Source of the DNA: Gracilaria gracilis
Taxonomy: Eukaryota; Rhodophyta; Florideophyceae; Gracilariales; Gracilariaceae
Reading direction: 5' to 3'
Length of the DNA stretch: 64,000 nucleotides
Assembly (NCBI GenBank): GCA_030374805.1
Contig: JARGSG010000054.1
Span: 186,001 to 250,000, forward strand
Part shown: positions 60,318-64,000 of the stretch, in pieces
How positions within the stretch are numbered: position 1 is the first letter of the stretch
How the letters are laid out: each line of letters begins with the position of its first letter
Made by a program: the position numbers and the translations under genes
The notes under the pieces: generated by a model
The model's input: only the letters and a program-made list of their open reading frames with translations
What the model was told of the DNA's origin: nothing
Databases searched by the model: none

Positions 60318-60899
60318 TATTTGTCTGTCGTTGTTTCAATTCCTTGGGTGGGAGCTCAAAACGGTCTCTACTAAGGCGTAAAAACGAACGCGGTTGCCGA
60401 AAAGAACAAGCACCAACCAAAGAGTGGACGTCACAGTAATAGAAGGAGAGATTGCGGTAGTCCCCTAGAGCTTGGGTGTACCTCTGTTTGGCAGACGGAG
60501 TCTATATCCGGCAAAGCTTTTGACTCAACTTGACTCCGTCAAAGCCACATCCAGGTCAGTGCGAAGTGACGAGCAGTCACAAAACCTCTGGTCTCGCAAG
60601 ATGGGGCTTGTGGGTAGGTCGGCCTAGGGAAGCAGTGTTGGTGCCCCAGGCTGGTTGCCTATCCCACAAGGCACTGGTTCCCAAAACAGAAACATAAGAT
60701 ACACGTACCAGTTCGGATGACGTCTCGCTTACAACCATCGAAGACTTCCTTTTTTTTCGTTTAACTCCGGAGGTGGAAGAGTCTGCTTCCGAATTCGGTC
60801 GATTGTTCAAGAGCTTGGGTTGTCCATGCATGCATTTAGCCGGGATATTTGAATTCTTGCGCTCTACAACGTAGAGTGTACATCAATGGGCTATACCAG
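60318..60899. other. Intergenic: midasin 3' flank and promoter of the KEN-box gene
   Basis: An 84-codon minus-strand frame (60831-60577, with a GTACGT after codon 41) is present, but no matching acceptor in the right phase was found before the KEN-box gene. It is left unassigned. Confidence 0.35.
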
Positions 60900-60975
60900 C
60901 TAGATATGTGCAGCGAAACGCTCACACGATGACGTAGATTTACCACTTCTGCAACCTATAATTAACAAATGTGTT

Positions 60976-63900
60976 CTACTGGTAGTTTGTGACCTCAATC
61001 CATTGCCGAAGTGCATCGGCCAGTACACAGGAAGTGACCTCATATTCTGAACAACTGCATAGAAGTCGATCGGGAAATCGTGCATATATGGTTTCACCGA
61101 CATCTTTCCACTTGGTTCGTACTCCACTCTTTGAACGTTGTAAATACTGTTCTCCTCAACGGCTCCTCGATCCAATATGAAGAAGGCAACAAGAACGTTT
61201 GCCTCTTTCAGCCTTCTTAACTGCCGTCTCACTTCGTCCCTGTCGCTTAACCTTCCATCGGAGATTACGAAAGCAAGAGAAACATGTTCAGCGGCACCTT
61301 CGTGATTCGATGAACCCATTTGAGAAAGAATGAAAGTTAGCAGATTGACGATATTAGTTTCTGTTTGAGAGAAGGTAAAATGCTGCAAAAGACTTGCTCC
61401 AGATTCAGCATTAACAGGAAGGGGCTCCTCGAAACTGCGAACGAGTTTTGTGGTTGATCCGAAGCTTGCTACGGCGATCCTCCCAACCTCCAACTTCGAA
61501 AGTGCACTTATGACGAGGGCGAGGGATTCCGTTGCCATTATTCCAGCTTCTGATTCGACCATCGAAGCTGAATCATCAATGGCTATCATTACATCATAGG
61601 ATCTCTTCTCCGGTTTGACCCTACGAAGCCATATTTGGTCTCTGCGAAAGTTAGACGCAACATACTCGATTACTTTTCTCATGTTTAAACGTTTTCCAGT
61701 GCGATACCCTCCACCCATACGAGAGGCCTCTGTAGGTTCCAGGACTAAACGCATCTGTTCGCAAAGGGTAGCAGCTTCGGAGGCAACCTTGGATTCCAAT
61801 GAGTGCCAAAGTTCTTTTGCTTGCGTATCATTTAAGTTTTCCATTCTCCAGCCGACAATTTGAGATTCGGCGAGCTTAGGCTCTTCACTCTTCTTGCGAC
61901 CGTCGGATCCATCTTCATCACGCACCTCCATAGTAGTAGGCTCAACATGAATCTGATTGGAAGTCGCTTTTTTGGGTTCTTGTTCTCTGCTAATCGCCGA
62001 CCGGGCAGGATGGGACCGTAATACATCTCCATTAACTGCGTTTCCGTAATTGTCATCTGAATCGTGGGAAAATGAAGATTGCTCGCGGCGGGGGCCATTC
62101 TCTTGCCCGTCTTGTCTCTGTACCGCTTCCCCATTATTCGAAGTTAGTTTTCGATCTTTACCTTCAAAGCCCTTGCTGTCTAGATCTGGGACTCTTTCCT
62201 CTGGAAGAGGACGCTGCTGTTCTTGGGATGCTGCGCCCAAGGCATGACGCGTAGTTTCACTCGGATCTTCATTTGTTTCAAATTGCCACATATCCCCGCC
62301 CTTTTCTCCTTCAGCTTGTGGCGACAACTTTCATCTTCGTCATGTAGTAATCTGAGACATTCGTCCCATTCCTTCACGAGGTCTTCAGGATCTGAGAGTC
62401 GAAGAGGATTGATATTCATAGATGAAGCTTCTTTCTCTTCCTCTTCACCTTGCTTAACAGAAGAATCCAGTGCCTGCCCACCTTCTCCACCGTTATTTAT
62501 GTTCTCGTGGTTATCAGGACCGGATTGGAAACTCTGACGAGGCCCAATAACATCGTCATTTTTCTCCCCATCCACATCATTTATGTTACTTCCGAAACCG
62601 AAAGTCCCATGACCTTGATGTGCAAATGGTTCGCTGTTGTCTTCGACATCTTTGTCTGCTTGCGTCGTGGTCGAAAGCCCTGGAAGCATGTTCATAGGGC
62701 GAGATTCATTCCTAGAGATTGGTTGCTTCATACTGACATCTGCTCCGTTACACATATCATTATCCCTCACCGGTTCCGAAGAGTTCTTATCATGATCGCT
62801 CTCAGTTTCGGGCAGCACAGAAGGTTTCGACATGGTTTCATCCTCAGGTGTTCTTGTGTGCTCCGGGATGACGTCCTCTTCCATACGGTCTACTTTGTCG
62901 CCCGTTTCGGTCTTATCATTGCCCGGTTCATCATCTTCTTCATTGCTAGAAAGATGACAGTTCTCCGGGAAATCACTTGATTGATTCTGTCCCATTCCTT
63001 CATCTTCACGAACTTCAGGTTCATCATCTACATCTACACCCATCATTGGACTTCCTCGATCGGAATCCGCATCTCTGACGTTCAACTGACTATCTTCCTG
63101 CGCATGGGGGTCAGGTTCCTGGTCTTGAGCGACATTGATATCAGCCACGCAATGCTCTTCTTCAGAAGTCTCGTCTCGCCTCTCTACCGCCGGCTCTTCT
63201 ATCTTGTCAGTGTCACGGTCACAGTTCTTGTCAACTTGATCTTCTTGAGGCTCATTATCATGCTTTGCGTGCTTCGAAGCTTCTGTTTCTGGATTTTCGT
63301 GCTCTTGACCTTTTTCAATTTCTTCGTCCTTCGTTCTCTTATTCTCTTCTTCAACCCTTGATGAGTCAGACAAGGATTCTTCTTTGAGACTGTTTTGCTC
63401 AGTTATATCTTCCATATGGTCTTCGTTTCCTCTTTCACCGACAGCCCATTCTCCTTGAACACCGCTCGCCTGGGACTTACTCTTTTGCTTCCCCTCGTTC
63501 GAATCATAATCAGTCTCTTTTTCGTCATTGATCTCATTATCCGAGTCCCACAACTTTTCGTTCAATATGTTTTCTCCTTTCTCATGTTCTTCACCCATTT
63601 GCTTCTCAGGCTCATCGTCATCGTCCATGCTCTGCTCTCCCCCGTCGTCAACATTTTCAAGCTCCCCTTCAAAATCAGTTTTCATTTCAAACCCATCCTC
63701 ATTTCCAACGTTTTCGTTCCTATGTTGTGGGTCTCTACTTATCTCTTCTCGGAGTCCCAAGAGCTGCTCTTCGTCTTCAATAGCCTCGCTTACATCTTGC
63801 GCACCGTTCAGATCACCGTCACCTGTATCACCGAATCCTACACCACTCTTCACGTCAGTTTCAACACATCCATCGGTTTCCTCTTGTGCGTTGGGACGAC

Positions 63901-64000
63901 AAAAACCATCTTTGCAAATGCCGATAAAAAGGGAGGTTAGCGTCCGCAATAGAGCCAAATTTTCACTATGCTGGACGCTGGCCTTCTTAAGGCATGGCTG
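60976..64000 (-). CDS. MDN1: Midasin (MDN1/Rea1), C-terminal part, with two apparent frameshifts; runs off the window
   Basis: This is the C-terminal fifth of midasin, the giant AAA+ ATPase that removes assembly factors from pre-60S ribosomes. Reading from 64000 down, ICKDGFCRPN marks the end of the linker, then about 500 acidic residues (D/E-rich domain), then NPLRLSDPEDLVKEWDECLR. After a frame change near 62331-62320 it continues GGDMWQFETNED, HALGAASQEQ, and the VWA/MIDAS domain (YDVMIAIDDSASM, FVISDGRLSD). Near 61025-61029 the frame changes again: MRSLP is followed in the shifted frame by VLADALRQWIEVTNYQ and a stop at 60976, as in the family. Unshifted, it would end at 60900. Both shifts need two bases skipped. 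The frame is open to the window edge. Confidence 0.88.

Noticed and set aside
60577-60831. 84-codon frame as first exon of the KEN-box gene
   Set aside because: A good donor (GTACGT) follows codon 41, but no acceptor in the right phase joins it to the next coding frame, which has a stop just upstream.
62450-63940. Hydrophobic plus-strand frames with many Ile/Leu/Phe
   Set aside because: Antisense of the acidic midasin domain; Asp/Glu codons read as Ile/Phe/Leu on the other strand.

Overview
The window is nuclear DNA from a photosynthetic eukaryote, most likely a red alga. Nuclear genes for plastid functions are present: the chlorophyll enzyme ChlH, the plastoquinone/tocopherol methyltransferase VTE3, and a transit-peptide-bearing S15-type ribosomal protein. 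Typical eukaryotic genes surround them (PI4K-beta, MND1, ATE1, UFC1, midasin, U2A', a golgin). Most genes have no intron. Two genes have clear introns (ZIP transporter, UFC1; 67-84 bp, GT-AG) and one more has a possible intron. Low intron density plus plastid genes fits compact red algal genomes, but the lineage is inferred from general features and not from a diagnostic marker.

Region by region. 1-14 kb: a repeat-rich, gene-poor segment with four members of a protein family I do not recognise (basic amphipathic N-terminal block, acidic middle, WFD/FTRVDD module). They share TATA promoters; two of them form a large inverted duplication. Interspersed are a mARC-like gene whose frame is broken by a 10-bp tandem repeat, a FAM185A-like protein and MND1. 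14-22 kb: AlkB-type dioxygenase, ZIP transporter, a 3.7-kb stretch with likely LINE remnants, and a TLDc protein. 23-36 kb: LRR-like/WD40 protein, an adenylate kinase whose domain order is circularly permuted, a decayed fifth member of the novel family next to a 23-C run, PI4K-beta, a secreted Cys-rich protein and S15. 36-48 kb: a 1744-residue GRAB-domain golgin, an ExoIII/APE-type nuclease divergent from an SVIP-like gene, a BRSK/SAD-like kinase, and U2A'. 48-64 kb: ChlH, ATE1, VTE3, UFC1, a KEN-box protein of unknown role, and the C-terminal part of midasin running off the right edge with two apparent frameshifts.

The genes do not form one pathway. Shared themes are plastid biogenesis (ChlH, VTE3, S15), protein turnover (ATE1, UFC1, SVIP-like, a DWD-box protein) and Golgi membrane identity (PI4K-beta, golgin). 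The most unusual items are the permuted adenylate kinase, the tandem/inverted family with copied promoters, and the repeat-disrupted mARC gene.
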